This document shows, one piece after another, positions 53,252 to 63,002 of a DNA stretch of 64,000 nt; within the stretch, counting starts at the first letter, position 1; each line of letters opens with the position of its first letter. Location of the stretch: contig DATKUK010000026.1 in the NCBI GenBank assembly GCA_035530655.1, forward strand, positions 21,582 to 85,581, given 5' to 3'. Source of the DNA: DATKUK01 sp035530655 (GTDB lineage: Bacteria > Planctomycetota > Phycisphaerae > UBA1845 > DATKUK01). The notes below the pieces were generated by a model. It saw only the letters and a program-made list of their open reading frames with translations, did no database searches and was not told the origin of the DNA. A program made the translations under genes and the position numbers.

Positions 53252-53514
53252 GAGTCGCTCGGGCCCTGCCGTTTGCTTGTGGGCTGGTTACTTACCTCAC
53301 GCTGCAAGGCCAACCCCCGGCGAATCAGGTTGAACATCGAACCGATCAGACCCACGCCCGATCCGATCAGCACCCCCCACGGCGACCAGCCGAAATGACT
53401 GTCGAGCCACATGCCAATCAGCACGCACGCCAGCAGGCTGGCAAAGAACTCAAAGCCCATACCGGCATATCGCAGCCAGTAACGTTGCTGCTGGGCTGGA
53501 GTTAACTTCGCCAT
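53248..53514 (-). CDS. atpZ: AtpZ-like small membrane protein, first gene of the atp operon
   Basis: 88 residues from ATG 53514; an upstream frame extension to 53613 is not supported. WLRYAGMGFEFFASLLACVLIGMWLDSHFG and PWGVLIGSGVGLIGSMFNLI are the two membrane helices of the AtpZ family (PF09527-like), with the conserved G and D-x-x-x-G features. A TTGACC-N17-TATACA promoter lies 70-100 bp upstream. It probably helps AtpI in membrane-sector assembly. Confidence 0.8.
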   Translation of the reverse strand: MAKLTPAQQQRYWLRYAGMGFEFFASLLACVLIGMWLDSHFGWSPWGVLIGSGVGLIGSMFNLIRRGLALQREVSNQPTSKRQGPSDS

Positions 53515-53814
53515 GGCTCCCCGCCGCCATTGCCGCCGGACCGTCAGGCTCCGCTCGGACGGGCGGGACCCGGATATCCTAGTGTGTATATTATCGGCCC
53601 TGTGGGAGGTCAAACTCTAGTGTGCGGCTATGCGCAATTGGCGTGACTCACCCGCCGAGTTGGCTGCTCGGCCCCAAGCGGCAATTGCCTAACCTCCGTA
53701 GCCGGCCTAACATAGCGCGAAAGTCAGCGTTCGGGACGCCACATTTCCAGTCATGGGCTCGGCAGCCGGGCCAAACCGGGCCACCCGGGAGTGATGCACA
53801 CGGGAGGTGACGAC
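53515..53814. other. Divergent intergenic region (atp promoter and CBS gene leader)
   Basis: 300 bp between divergent genes. It holds the minus-strand atp promoter at 53585-53613. For the plus-strand CBS gene no clear -35/-10 pair was seen. Confidence 0.5.
53585..53613 (-). promoter_or_regulatory. Promoter of the ATP synthase operon
   Basis: On the minus strand TTGACC (53613-53608) and TATACA (53590-53585) are separated by 17 bp. Transcription would start near 53578, giving a leader of about 64 nt to the atpZ ATG. Nearly consensus spacing and boxes. Confidence 0.7.
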
Positions 53815-54252
53815 GTGTTAACAGCCAAGGACATGGTGGCCGCAAAGGGCGGGCAGGTGTACAGCATCGAACGGGAAGCCAGCGTATTGCAGGCCGCCAA
53901 GCTGCTCAGCGAGAAGCGCATCGGGGCCGTCGTGGTGGCCGCTGGCCCGAAGGTGGTGGGGATCTTCACTGAACGCGACCTGGTGAACCGGGTGGTCGCC
54001 GCCGGCCTCGATCCATGTCAGACGATAGTCGGACAGGTCATGACCTCGCCGGTGGTGTGCTGCCAGCCGCAGACCTCCAAGTCTGAATGCGTGAAGGTCA
54101 TGACCGAGCGTCGCATCCGCCACCTGCCGGTTGTGGATCACGAGGAACTGGTGGGGATCATTTCCATCGGCGATATCCTTGCCCAGGAGGTCGCCGATCA
54201 GAAAAGCACCATCCAGTACCTGCACGAGTACATGTTCACCCAACCCCGATAA
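53815..54252 (+). CDS. Two-CBS-domain protein
   Basis: 145 residues from GTG 53815; GGGAGGTGA lies 4 nt upstream and outweighs the earlier in-frame GTG 53791. Two CBS motifs: TAKDMVAAKGGQVYSIERE with KRIGAVVVAAGPKVVGIFTERD, then VGQVMTSPVVCCQPQTSKSE with RIRHLPVVDHEELVGIISIGD. CBS pairs bind adenine nucleotides; no enzyme domain is attached. It faces away from the ATP synthase operon. It may sense energy charge. Confidence 0.88.
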   Translation: MLTAKDMVAAKGGQVYSIEREASVLQAAKLLSEKRIGAVVVAAGPKVVGIFTERDLVNRVVAAGLDPCQTIVGQVMTSPVVCCQPQTSKSECVKVMTERRIRHLPVVDHEELVGIISIGDILAQEVADQKSTIQYLHEYMFTQPR

Positions 54253-54359
54253 CGTCCGCGTGCCAGACCTTTGTAGGCCAAGCCGGCCTACAGGGCGCGG
54301 AACCGGCGGTTTTGGGCTCTTACCAGGGCTGGAAACGGGGTGGTGTACGCGAAGGATGG

Positions 54360-54575
54360 CTACGCCATCACGTCCAGAGAGGCGCCAAGCTGCTCGGCGG
54401 CCCCGAGCATGTCGGTTGTGGCCTGATCCATCATCTCCGCAGCCGCCTCGATGAGTTCAACCGCAGCCTGGCCCTGCTGGTCAGCGACGTCGAGGATCTT
54501 GGCCGCCACCGCGTACTGCACCTGCGAAAGGGCAAGAGCGGCGCTGAAATTCACGACAGCGCTGACCAAGTCCAT
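54360..54575 (-). CDS. YjfB-like putative motility protein
   Basis: 71 residues from ATG 54575 (GAGGTG 6 nt upstream). DLVSAVVNFSAALALSQVQ, then VAAKILDVADQQGQAAVELI and an Ala/Glu helix, closely resembles the YjfB family (PF14070-like) found near motility genes. No flagellar genes are present in the window; function is unproven. Confidence 0.7.
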   Translation of the reverse strand: MDLVSAVVNFSAALALSQVQYAVAAKILDVADQQGQAAVELIEAAAEMMDQATTDMLGAAEQLGASLDVMA

Positions 54576-54974
54576 CTGGGCACCTCAATCATCTACCTCG
54601 GCGCACTGGGCGTGCAACTTGACCGCCGAGCCCTGCTCCCATCGCAAGTTTACGATACATCCTCGCCAGGGCGAAGATGGCGGCTGGCGGCGCGTGCGTT
54701 TACAGCCTATAAACAAGCATTGCTGTACTAAAACCCCGCTAAAGGCCTCATGTGGCATGGGATGGTCGCGCAGGCTGCATTGGAAGCACGCCTTGGCGAG
54801 CGCAGGCCAAACGGCTATAATCTATGGTACCGATTGCGGATACGGCAATTTCATGGCCGATAAGCAGCTCGGCTGGAGGGGTACGTGAGGCGGGTGGGTC
54901 ATCTGTCACGTCGCGCAGGGGGCGTCCCGTGTTTCGGGGTGTCCATCGTTCAGATTGGAGGGCGATCTGTACGC
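54576..54974. other. Intergenic region before the beta-helix protein
   Basis: About 400 bp. It holds the TTGGCG-N17-TATAAT promoter described separately and no gene that can be supported. Confidence 0.4.
54793..54821 (+). promoter_or_regulatory. Promoter of the beta-helix/dockerin gene
   Basis: TTGGCG at 54793-54798 and TATAAT at 54816-54821 with a 17-bp spacer. It would give a leader of about 145 nt to the ATG at 54975. Confidence 0.6.
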
Positions 54975-56891
54975 ATGTCAGGCGTAAGCGGGGTTCTGGC
55001 GGGTCTGACGGTTGCGGTCGTCTCTCTAACGGTTGTTCCCGGTTGGGCCGCGACCTACTGCATCGCGCCGACCGGTAGCGACGCAACCGGGGATGGCTCG
55101 CGGGACAACCCCTGGTACGAGTTGGAGGTGGTCATCGACGAGTCGCACGTGCCGCTGATCCAGAGCGGCGACGAAGTCGTCCTTCTCGACGGGGTGTACA
55201 ACTACGGCGACGACAAGCAGAGCGTGTATCAGCGTTACTTCGACCCTAACAACCCGGTGGTGATCCGGGCCGAGAACCGGTTGGGGGCGATCCTCGAGGG
55301 AGCCGGGGACCCGACGGGCGGCAACAGCAACAGTGAGGGTGTGGGCATCCTCTACGCCAGCGGCGTGGTGCTGGACGGCTTGGAGATCCGCCACAGCGGC
55401 GACAACGCGTTGCACATGGGGGTTGACGCATCCTACATCACAATTCGCAACTGCAAGATTCACGACGCCGGCAGCGACGGCGACTCGATCAAGATCAACC
55501 ATTCGCATCATATCGTGATCGAGAACTGCGAGGTTTATGATCCGGGCTACCGCCTGTCGACACCGACATGGCAGGAGAACATCGACTTCATGGTGGCCGA
55601 GGACTGCGTGGTCCGCTACTGCCTGCTGTATCACACCGCGCGAGGCGGCGACGCAATGCTGTACGCCAAGGGCGACAGTGGCGGCATCGTCTTTGAGAAC
55701 AACGTGTTGCGCGATCAGTACGCGGGCGCCTGGTTTCCGCCGGTGACGCTGGGTGGCACGTATCATGACCAGCCCTCGCAGATGATCGACAACGGGGTCA
55801 TGGGTGACGACGGCCCGCCGCCCGATCCCGACCTGAACACCTACTCATGCTATGACATTGTGTTCCGCAACAATCTGGTGATCCGGGCAACACACGGATC
55901 GGTTGCGTTGACGGCGTGCAACAACGGGTGGGTCGTCAACAATCTCTTCTACGATTGCGCGGGTGGGGGTGTGTGGTTCCTGTCCCAGACGAATGACGTT
56001 CGCACCAGCCGCGATTGCCATGTGTACAACAACATCTTCTACGACCCCGACGGCGACATGGGAGGGATCTACCGTCGCGGGATGACCGCCGATAACCAGC
56101 CTATGGTGGTGTACAGCTTCAGCGCCGGCAATAACCTGTTCTACAACGGCGGCGCGGCGATTTTGTCGACGGGCTTCCTGGACGCGAACGCTGAGGCCGG
56201 GGCGGTGTTCGACGATCCCCATCTGGTCAGTCCCGGCGCCGGCGGCACGACGGTTGAGCAGATCGCCGGCAACTATCGCCCGCTGGCGGGCAGCCCTGCG
56301 ATCGACGCGGGCGCCGACATGAGCGGCTCGCCGTATCCGGAGGTGTGGGCCGACTTCGACGGCGCGGACCGCCCCGCGGGCAACGCATACGACATCGGCA
56401 TGTTCGAGTATCGCCCCGGGCTTCTCGCCAGCGAGCCGCCGCCCGACGGAACGCTGCCTAAAACGCAGAGCAATGTGATCCTGCTGACGTTTGATGGGCC
56501 ACCCGCGCTGCCGGGCGGCAGCCCGGCACTGAGCATCATGCCGCTTGCCGGGGGAATCGACGTGGGTGGCAGCTTCGCGTACAGCGTCGAACCGGATGGT
56601 GTCACACTCAAAGCCGTCGAGGGTGGGGCCGTGCTGGCCGATCAGACATGGTATGGGGTTACGCCTGCGTCTGGTTTCGAGGTTGACGATTTCGCGCTGG
56701 AGGTTTGCGCTCTGGTCGGCGACGCCAACGGCAGCAGCCGTGTTACTACCGCCGATTACAGCGAGGTCAAGGCGCATATCGGCCAGTATACCGATGCGCG
56801 ATACGACCTGAACGGCAGCGGGCGGATCACGACGGCCGACTATAGCGTCGTCAAGGCCAACGTGGGTCACCGAGCGCCGACCAAGCCTTGA
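54975..56891 (+). CDS. Secreted right-handed beta-helix protein with C-terminal dockerin
   Basis: 638 residues. ATG 54975 is preferred to GTG 54885 since a signal peptide starts there (LAGLTVAVVSLTVVPGWAA); GGAGGG is 12 nt upstream. A parallel beta-helix follows with repeats such as GVVLDGLEIRHSGDNALHMG and HIVIENCEVYDPG, the DUF1565/pectate-lyase-like fold, with a carbohydrate-lyase or -binding role. The C-terminus (ANGSSRVTTADYSEVKAHIG and LNGSGRITTADYSVVKANVG) is a dockerin type I pair. No cohesin or scaffoldin is near, as is usual in planctomycetes. Catalytic residues cannot be set by eye. Confidence 0.82.
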   Translation: MSGVSGVLAGLTVAVVSLTVVPGWAATYCIAPTGSDATGDGSRDNPWYELEVVIDESHVPLIQSGDEVVLLDGVYNYGDDKQSVYQRYFDPNNPVVIRAENRLGAILEGAGDPTGGNSNSEGVGILYASGVVLDGLEIRHSGDNALHMGVDASYITIRNCKIHDAGSDGDSIKINHSHHIVIENCEVYDPGYRLSTPTWQENIDFMVAEDCVVRYCLLYHTARGGDAMLYAKGDSGGIVFENNVLRDQYAGAWFPPVTLGGTYHDQPSQMIDNGVMGDDGPPPDPDLNTYSCYDIVFRNNLVIRATHGSVALTACNNGWVVNNLFYDCAGGGVWFLSQTNDVRTSRDCHVYNNIFYDPDGDMGGIYRRGMTADNQPMVVYSFSAGNNLFYNGGAAILSTGFLDANAEAGAVFDDPHLVSPGAGGTTVEQIAGNYRPLAGSPAIDAGADMSGSPYPEVWADFDGADRPAGNAYDIGMFEYRPGLLASEPPPDGTLPKTQSNVILLTFDGPPALPGGSPALSIMPLAGGIDVGGSFAYSVEPDGVTLKAVEGGAVLADQTWYGVTPASGFEVDDFALEVCALVGDANGSSRVTTADYSEVKAHIGQYTDARYDLNGSGRITTADYSVVKANVGHRAPTKP

Positions 56892-56973
56892 CGTGCGACG
56901 AGCGGCCGGACACGACGGCTGACGCGAAAGGGGACGACTGCGGCCAGAGCCCGGGTTTGGAGGGCCCAGCGTC

Positions 56974-58461
56974 TTGTCAGCATCGTGCAGGATATTACTG
57001 ATCGCACTTGCCACACTCTCTGGCGCTGCGCCGAGTATTGCCCAGCGTGCGGTACGGATAAGCCTGGGCCCGGAAGGCCAGCAGGGCGACGGTGATAGCT
57101 GGTACAACTGGATGAGCTACGATGGTCGGTTCGTCAGCTTCCACAGTGTCGCCGGCACCTTCCTCGACAACGACACCAACAGCGTGGACGACGCGTTTGT
57201 CTACGATCGTCTCACCGGATCGCTGCGATGCGTGAGCCTCGATCCGTTCGGCGCGGTCGGCAACGGGCCGAGTCAAAGGGTCCGGGTTAGCGGCGACGGG
57301 CGATTTGTCACCTTCCACAGCCGAGCCACTAATCTGGTGGACAGCGATACCAATGACGACAAATCCGACATCTTTGTTTGCGAGCTGGCCACCGGGCAGT
57401 TGACGCTGGTGAGCGTCAGCTCCGACGGCGAGCAGGGGAACCACCACAGCGAATACCCTTCGATCAGCGCCGACGGTCGGCATATTGCATTCATCAGTCG
57501 GGCCACCAACCTGATCGCTGACGACACCAACGGCCCGGTGTGGGACGTCTTCGTCCACGACCGTCATACGGGGCAGACAGTTTGCGCCAGCGTCGACTCC
57601 GGCGGCGTGCAGGCAAACGCCAACAGCGCCTACCCGGTGATTTCAGGCGACGGACGACGCGTCGTGTTCATGAGTCAGGCGAGCAACCTGGTGCCCGACG
57701 ACACCAGCAGCGGGTTCGACATCTTCGTTCACAACCTCGACACGGGCGAGACCGTCCGCGCCAACGTGGACTCAGCGGGCGTCCAGGCGCAGGGCCCCGA
57801 TCCGAACGCACCCGGAAGCTCCAACAGCTTCTACCCGACCATCAGCCACGACGGGCAGCGCGTTGTGTTCATCAGCAACGCCATCAACCTCGTCTCCGGC
57901 GACACCAACGGCGCCGACGACATCTTCCTGCACGAGCTGAGCACCGGGCTGACGACACGCGTGAGCGTCAGTTCCGCCGGTCAGCAGGGCGACGACGACA
58001 GCGCCTGGCCTCGGATCTGCCCGGAGGGCCGATACGTAGCGTTCAACAGTTACGCCGGGAATCTTGTAGCCGACGACACGAACGACCATTCCGATATCTT
58101 TCTGCGCGACCTGGAGACAGGCGGCACGTGGCGTGTCACCCGCACGCAGACAGGCGGCCAGGCCAACCGCAGCAGCCGAGTGCCAGCGGTTTCTCAGGGG
58201 GCGCACTTTGTGGCCTGGTACAGCGAGGCGACCAACCTGGTTGCCGGCGACACCAACGACATGCGCGACGAGTTCCTTTGCGACCGCCGCGGCGATCTGG
58301 ACACCGACGGCGACATCGACGTGGACGACTGGGTTCTGCTGGCCGATGCCATGACGGGCCCAGGGGTCGCCCCGACGGCTGAGGACGCTGACCTCGACAG
58401 CGATGGGGATACCGATCTAGCCGACGTGGCGATCCTGGCCGCTAACTTCACGGGACCGTGA
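56974..58461 (+). CDS. Secreted TolB/PD40-type beta-propeller with C-terminal dockerin
   Basis: 495 residues from TTG 56974 (GGAGG 11 nt upstream). Signal peptide LLIALATLSGAAPSIAQ. Seven or so WD40-like PD40 blades of about 60 residues follow, with S-x-D-G-R-x-V-x-F and D-T-N-x-x-x-D-I-F-x-x-D patterns (for example ISADGRHIAFISRATNLIADD). The C-terminus RRGDLDTDGDIDVDDWVLL and DADLDSDGDTDLADVAIL holds two calcium-binding dockerin loops. It probably binds or presents envelope material. Confidence 0.83.
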   Translation: MSASCRILLIALATLSGAAPSIAQRAVRISLGPEGQQGDGDSWYNWMSYDGRFVSFHSVAGTFLDNDTNSVDDAFVYDRLTGSLRCVSLDPFGAVGNGPSQRVRVSGDGRFVTFHSRATNLVDSDTNDDKSDIFVCELATGQLTLVSVSSDGEQGNHHSEYPSISADGRHIAFISRATNLIADDTNGPVWDVFVHDRHTGQTVCASVDSGGVQANANSAYPVISGDGRRVVFMSQASNLVPDDTSSGFDIFVHNLDTGETVRANVDSAGVQAQGPDPNAPGSSNSFYPTISHDGQRVVFISNAINLVSGDTNGADDIFLHELSTGLTTRVSVSSAGQQGDDDSAWPRICPEGRYVAFNSYAGNLVADDTNDHSDIFLRDLETGGTWRVTRTQTGGQANRSSRVPAVSQGAHFVAWYSEATNLVAGDTNDMRDEFLCDRRGDLDTDGDIDVDDWVLLADAMTGPGVAPTAEDADLDSDGDTDLADVAILAANFTGP

Positions 58462-58624
58462 CTGAGAAGAGGCCTCGTGATCCTTGATTGGTGACCATCA
58501 TCGCCAATTACGTTTGCGGGGTGCGGCAGCCATGATACTCATGCACGATGCTGCGCGCCCGCGACTTGCAGACCAGGCCCGACGCCATCAGAATAGGCAC
58601 CAGATATTGATCGAGCCGAGGCCT

Positions 58625-59707
58625 ATGAACTGTCGATCAGTCAGAAAGCTCGTCAGCCTCGTCGCTATGGTGGGGATACTGGTCTGCGCCGCACTCGTCC
58701 CTGGATGCATGTGCGGGTACGCAGTTTCGGCCGTGCTGGGCGAGCTCGATCTGCTGGCCAACGTGCAGACCATCGAAGAGGCCTTGGCGGGCGACGATCT
58801 GACCGAGCATCAGAAGCAGCGGCTCCGCTACGCCGTGGGGGTTCGCGATTACGCCGCGGAGCAGATTGGCCTGTACGTCGGCAACAGCTACGAGACCTTC
58901 TTCAACACCCACGGGCAGCCTCTGGCCTACAACCTTTCGGCCTGTCCGCCGGATCAACTGGAGCCGCTGACCTGGACGTTTCCTATCGTCGGGACGTTCG
59001 AATACCTGGGTTTTTTCGATCGAACACAGGCGGAGGCCTTCCGCGACGCCGTGATCGACGCCGGTTTCGACGTTTTTTTCTACGAGGTGGACGCCTACAG
59101 CACGGTAAACATCGTGCCGGATCCCATTTACTCCAGCATGCTCGAACGCGATGACATCGACCTGGCCGAGGTCGTCCTCCATGAGCTGACGCACAACACC
59201 GTGTTCAGCGGCGACATCGTGTTCAACGAGAGCATTGCCACATTCGTTCAGCGAGCGGCGGCCTTGCGGTTTCTGGCGGATACGTACGGCGACGAGGACG
59301 CCGAAATCGTCGACCGTGCCCGCGGGCGGCACGCTGACGAAGACCTGTTTACCGAGTGGATCGACGAACTCTACGACGAACTGCGTGCGTTGTATGGCAG
59401 CGAACGGTCACGCGAGGCCAAACTCACCGAGCGTGAAGATATCATCGAGCAGGCCCGCATCCGCTTCGCGGATGACTACCTGCCGCTGTTGTTCGAGCCG
59501 GAGAACTACAGCGGCGTCTTGAGTGCGGAGATCAACAACGCCGTGGTGCTCGCCTACCGTCGCTATCACAGTAACTTCGACACCTACCAGGAGGCCTTCG
59601 AAGAACTGGACAGCAGCTTCCCGCGGCTGTTGTCGCTATTCGCCGAGGCCAGTCAGGCACCGCGGCCTTCGGCCTTCGTCCAGGAGTGGCTTAGCGAGCG
59701 TCCGTAG
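58625..59707 (+). CDS. Putative aminopeptidase lipoprotein (PF10023-like, HExxH)
   Basis: 360 residues from ATG 58625. The signal peptide ends in lipobox VPGC. HELTH in VVLHELTHNTVF with FNESIATF downstream matches the zinc site of the PF10023 aminopeptidase family (E-S-I-A-T-F as third ligand region). Its start YAVSAVLGELDLLANVQTIEEAL is family-typical. A membrane-anchored peptidase facing the periplasm is inferred. Confidence 0.8.
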   Translation: MNCRSVRKLVSLVAMVGILVCAALVPGCMCGYAVSAVLGELDLLANVQTIEEALAGDDLTEHQKQRLRYAVGVRDYAAEQIGLYVGNSYETFFNTHGQPLAYNLSACPPDQLEPLTWTFPIVGTFEYLGFFDRTQAEAFRDAVIDAGFDVFFYEVDAYSTVNIVPDPIYSSMLERDDIDLAEVVLHELTHNTVFSGDIVFNESIATFVQRAAALRFLADTYGDEDAEIVDRARGRHADEDLFTEWIDELYDELRALYGSERSREAKLTEREDIIEQARIRFADDYLPLLFEPENYSGVLSAEINNAVVLAYRRYHSNFDTYQEAFEELDSSFPRLLSLFAEASQAPRPSAFVQEWLSERP

Positions 59708-59795
59708 TCCCCGCCGGTCGATCTTGCCATCCGACGGCCACATCTTTACTCTCGCACTGATCGAGAACGAAGGATTGGGCGGCAGGAGTGCAAAT

Positions 59796-60698
59796 ATGCC
59801 GAACAGCGACGCTTTGGATCCCAGGTTAAGCGGTTTCGACCTTGGCGCACGGCGGGCGGCACCCGTCGGCAAGCTGATCGACCCCCACGTACACTATCGC
59901 GGCCAGATCGGCGACCTCGAGACGCTGGCCGAAGTGTTCCGTCGCCATAACGTCGAATGCGTGTTTCTTATCTCAGGTCGCGACGCGGGCCCCGAGTGGC
60001 TACGAGAGGTGGAACGATACTTCGCGACGGGCCGCCAGGTTATTCCGTTCTATCGGATCGACATGACGCGGAGCGATCCTCAGCACGTGCGAGCTGCATA
60101 CGACATGGGTTTCTGGGGCATCAAGTGCATCGGGCCCAGCCACGCCTACGACGACCATTTCTACGATCCGGTCTACGCCGAGGCTCAGCACCTTGGCATG
60201 CCCATGTTGTTCCATACGGGGCTGCTGGCCAAGTCGGGCGCCGACCCGGAAACGGGCACCGGCATGAGCCTCATGCGGGCGGATGCACTCGACACGATTG
60301 CCGCGAGGTTTCCGGATCTGCTGATCCAGGGCGCCCACCTGGGCAACCCCGATATTGCCTCGGCCATTCTCTCCAGCGTGTACTCGGACAACGTGATCTG
60401 GGACGCCTCCGGCGGCTGTCGACATCTGCTGCGCGTCGATCCGAAGATCCTGGCTGCACCACTGTGCGGCCGAGCGCAGCTTTGGGATCGCATCATGTTC
60501 GCTACCGATACCACGTCGGGTGTATTCCCTCCCGAGCACGCGGACGGGTGGCCTACGGTGTATGAGTACCAACTCGCCTTCTGGCAGGACATTCTCTCGC
60601 GCATGCCCGACCCGCCGAACAGCAAGCATCTCGACGGCTTCTTCTATGCCAATGCTTTACGCTGGCTGGACCGCATCAAGCAGCAGCGCCAGGCGTGA
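59796..60698 (+). CDS. Amidohydrolase family 2 protein
   Basis: 300 residues from ATG 59796 (AGGAG 7 nt upstream). It has the TIM-barrel metal pattern: DPHVHYRG (H-x-H), MLFHTGLL, IQGAHLGNPD and MFATDTTSG (Asp). Substrate is unknown; decarboxylases and lactonases share this fold. No partner gene is obvious; a 14-bp hairpin follows downstream. Confidence 0.82.
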   Translation: MPNSDALDPRLSGFDLGARRAAPVGKLIDPHVHYRGQIGDLETLAEVFRRHNVECVFLISGRDAGPEWLREVERYFATGRQVIPFYRIDMTRSDPQHVRAAYDMGFWGIKCIGPSHAYDDHFYDPVYAEAQHLGMPMLFHTGLLAKSGADPETGTGMSLMRADALDTIAARFPDLLIQGAHLGNPDIASAILSSVYSDNVIWDASGGCRHLLRVDPKILAAPLCGRAQLWDRIMFATDTTSGVFPPEHADGWPTVYEYQLAFWQDILSRMPDPPNSKHLDGFFYANALRWLDRIKQQRQA

Positions 60699-60798
60699 GC
60701 GGCGCAGTTCGCCCGTCACTTGGCCTGCATATTCCCTATCGTTGCGCAGCACCCACAAGCTACGCTTGAGGGTGCCACCCGAACGCTGGATGAAACGA

Positions 60799-60837
60799 CC
60801 GAGGCCGTCGGGGGCGGGTCGCACCCGACGGCCTCGG
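60799..60837 (+). terminator. Strong hairpin, probable terminator after the amidohydrolase gene
   Basis: CCGAGGCCGTCGGG (60799-60812) and CCCGACGGCCTCGG (60824-60837) form a perfect 14-bp stem with an 11-nt loop. There is no T-run, so termination may need Rho or act as a 3' stabiliser. It lies 20 bp before the IS66 left end. Confidence 0.65.
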
Positions 60838-60857
60838 CTTCGATACTTCGTTTGGAC

Positions 60858-60875
60858 GTATCCGTCCGGTGAACC
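60858..60875 (+). repeat. IS66 terminal inverted repeat (tnpC side)
   Basis: GTATCCGTCCGGTGAACC; 16 of 18 bases match the repeat at the other end. Confidence 0.85.
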
Positions 60876-60931
60876 GCGCGGGTCAGAACGGACAGCCGAG
60901 CACGATGGTCGCTCGGCTGGCTGAGAGGGGA

Positions 60932-62557
60932 TCAACCTTGGTTGACGTTGTCGATGGGTCGCCAACGGTCGGGCAGGAGTTGGTCGAGCCCACTGAGCGG
61001 GGTGGCGGCGATGCGGGTGAGCACGTCACGCAGGTAGGCCATGGGCTCGACCTGGTGACGCTGACACGTGGCGATCAGGCTGAAGAGGGTCGCGGCGGTG
61101 TGGCCGCCGTTGTCCGAGCCGGCGAAGAGCCAGTTCTTGCGCCCGACGGCCACACGCCGCAGGGCGTTTTCGCTGGCGTTGTTGTCGATGGCCAGCCGGC
61201 CGTCGGTGGTATACACGCACAGGGCATCCCACTGATTGAGCGCGTACTGGATCGCCTGGCCCATCGGACTCTTGGGCAAGATCGGGCCACCACGCTCGGC
61301 CTGCTGCGATTCCAGCAAGGCCCGGAACTGCCCCAGCCGCGGCACGGCCGACTCCTGCCGCAGACGATACCGTTCTGATGCAAGATCGTTCCCGTCCTTC
61401 TCGGCAGGCCTCTTCGCCTCGGCCTCGACGTCATACAGCAGCCGGATGTACGCCAGTGCTTGGGCACTGCTGCCCGGATCGCTGTGGCGCGCGTCGTAGA
61501 ACTTCCGCCGCGCATGCGCCCAGCACGCCACCTCCGTCACCAGGCCACCCGCGTCGCCCGCGTAGATGCCGTCATAGCCGCCGAACGCATCGGCCTGCAG
61601 ATACACCCGTTGGTCCCGGCCCCAATCACGCAGAAACTCCATCGGCCCATCGCGACTGCGGCTCGCCGTGTACACGAAGACCGTCTGCGGATGATCGTGA
61701 TCCCCCAGGTACACCCAGAACCGACCGGTCCGCGTCTGCGTGCGGCGGCGATCCTGAACCTTCACCGGGGTATCATCGGTATGGATGATCTCGGACGCCC
61801 GCACCTCATGGACCATCCGGTCATACAACGGCCTCAGCAGGTCCGCACACTGGGCGGCCCAGTCGCACATCGTCGAACGGGCGATCGGGATGCCGTGCCG
61901 CCTCAAAATCCCTTCCAGCCGGTGCAGGGGCAGGTGGTCGGCGTATTTACTCACCATCACGTAGCTGAGCAGCCCCGGCGCCGCCAGGCCCTTCTCGATC
62001 GGCTGGAACGGCTTGTCTGCCGTGACGATCTGCGGGCCGGCCGGCGAGCCGTTCGCTTCACAATACCGGCAGCCGTACGTCAGGCGGATATGCTCGATGA
62101 CCTTCACCTTGGCCGGAACGTAGTCGAGCTGCTCGTGCGTCTGCTTGCCGATGATGTGTCGAAGCTTCCCGCAGCACGGGCAGGGCTTCTGGTCTTCCGG
62201 CAGGTCGTGAATGACCTTCTCACGCGCCAGGTGCGCCGGCAGTCGCCGACGACCGTGGCCCTTACGCTGATGCGTCAGCGGCGCCTGATCCTCGGCACCA
62301 TCCTCCGCCGGCATCTGAGGGATGGCCTTGTCGATCAGGTCCTCGAACAGCAGCCGCTGCGCCGAATCCATCTTCTCCGAAGACCGCCCGTAGTAACGAC
62401 GCAGCAACGCCTGTAACTGATGCTGCAGGCTCTCGATCTCACGCAGATGACGATGTTGTTCTTCGAGAAGTTGATCGCGCTCGGCGCGAAGCCGTTCGTT
62501 CTCGCGTCGAAGCTCATCCAGGGATGCCGCCGAAGTGTCCGGATTCTCCGTGACCAC
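60932..62557 (-). CDS. tnpC: IS66 transposase (TnpC)
   Basis: 541 residues from GTG 62557. An N-terminal leucine-zipper coiled coil (LDELRRENERLRAERDQLLEE), a zinc ribbon (CPCCGKLRH), then the IS66 DDE core (IHTDDTPVKVQDRR, LQADAFGGYDGIY, CWAHARRKFYD with a DDE-type set) and the C-terminal LFAGSDNGGHTAATLFSLIATC segment. It is intact and probably active. Confidence 0.95.
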   Translation of the reverse strand: MVTENPDTSAASLDELRRENERLRAERDQLLEEQHRHLREIESLQHQLQALLRRYYGRSSEKMDSAQRLLFEDLIDKAIPQMPAEDGAEDQAPLTHQRKGHGRRRLPAHLAREKVIHDLPEDQKPCPCCGKLRHIIGKQTHEQLDYVPAKVKVIEHIRLTYGCRYCEANGSPAGPQIVTADKPFQPIEKGLAAPGLLSYVMVSKYADHLPLHRLEGILRRHGIPIARSTMCDWAAQCADLLRPLYDRMVHEVRASEIIHTDDTPVKVQDRRRTQTRTGRFWVYLGDHDHPQTVFVYTASRSRDGPMEFLRDWGRDQRVYLQADAFGGYDGIYAGDAGGLVTEVACWAHARRKFYDARHSDPGSSAQALAYIRLLYDVEAEAKRPAEKDGNDLASERYRLRQESAVPRLGQFRALLESQQAERGGPILPKSPMGQAIQYALNQWDALCVYTTDGRLAIDNNASENALRRVAVGRKNWLFAGSDNGGHTAATLFSLIATCQRHQVEPMAYLRDVLTRIAATPLSGLDQLLPDRWRPIDNVNQG

Positions 62558-62615
62558 GACTATATTATACAGGACACCAAGTGTCCGGCCACTTCTTCGA
62601 GATGCATCGAGGATC

Positions 62616-63002
62616 TCAGCGGGTGTATACCGGACGACGGAACCGCCGCCGACGCCTGAGGCTCCGCAGGTCGATCCCCTCCAGCAGCATCGCCAGCTCG
62701 CTGGCCTTCAACTGGATGCTGGTGGCCTCCGGCCTGGTCGCCGGCATGCGGAACGTCCCCTGCTCCAGCCTCTTGTACCACAGGGCAAAGCCGTCGCGGT
62801 CCCAGTAGAGGATCTTGAGCCGATCCCTTCTGCGCCCGATGAACAGAAACAAGTGGCCCGAGAGCGGGTCGTATCCCAGGCCGTCCCGCACCAGCGCCGC
62901 CAGCGTATCAAACCCCTTCCGCATGTCCGTCGGCGACGTGCACAAGAAGACTCGAACCCGCAGCTCCCGGTCCAGTTCACCCAGGCTCGGCAGCCTCAGC
63001 AT
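62616..63002 (-). CDS. tnpB: IS66 accessory protein TnpB
   Basis: 128 residues from ATG 63002. VFLCTSPTDMRKGFDTLAALV, then DPLSGHLFLFIGRRRDRLKIL and YWDRDGFALWYKRLE are the IS66 Orf2 signatures. It overlaps tnpA by 7 bp and precedes tnpC by 58 bp. Its exact role in transposition is unclear in the family. Confidence 0.95.
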   Translation of the reverse strand: MLRLPSLGELDRELRVRVFLCTSPTDMRKGFDTLAALVRDGLGYDPLSGHLFLFIGRRRDRLKILYWDRDGFALWYKRLEQGTFRMPATRPEATSIQLKASELAMLLEGIDLRSLRRRRRFRRPVYTR

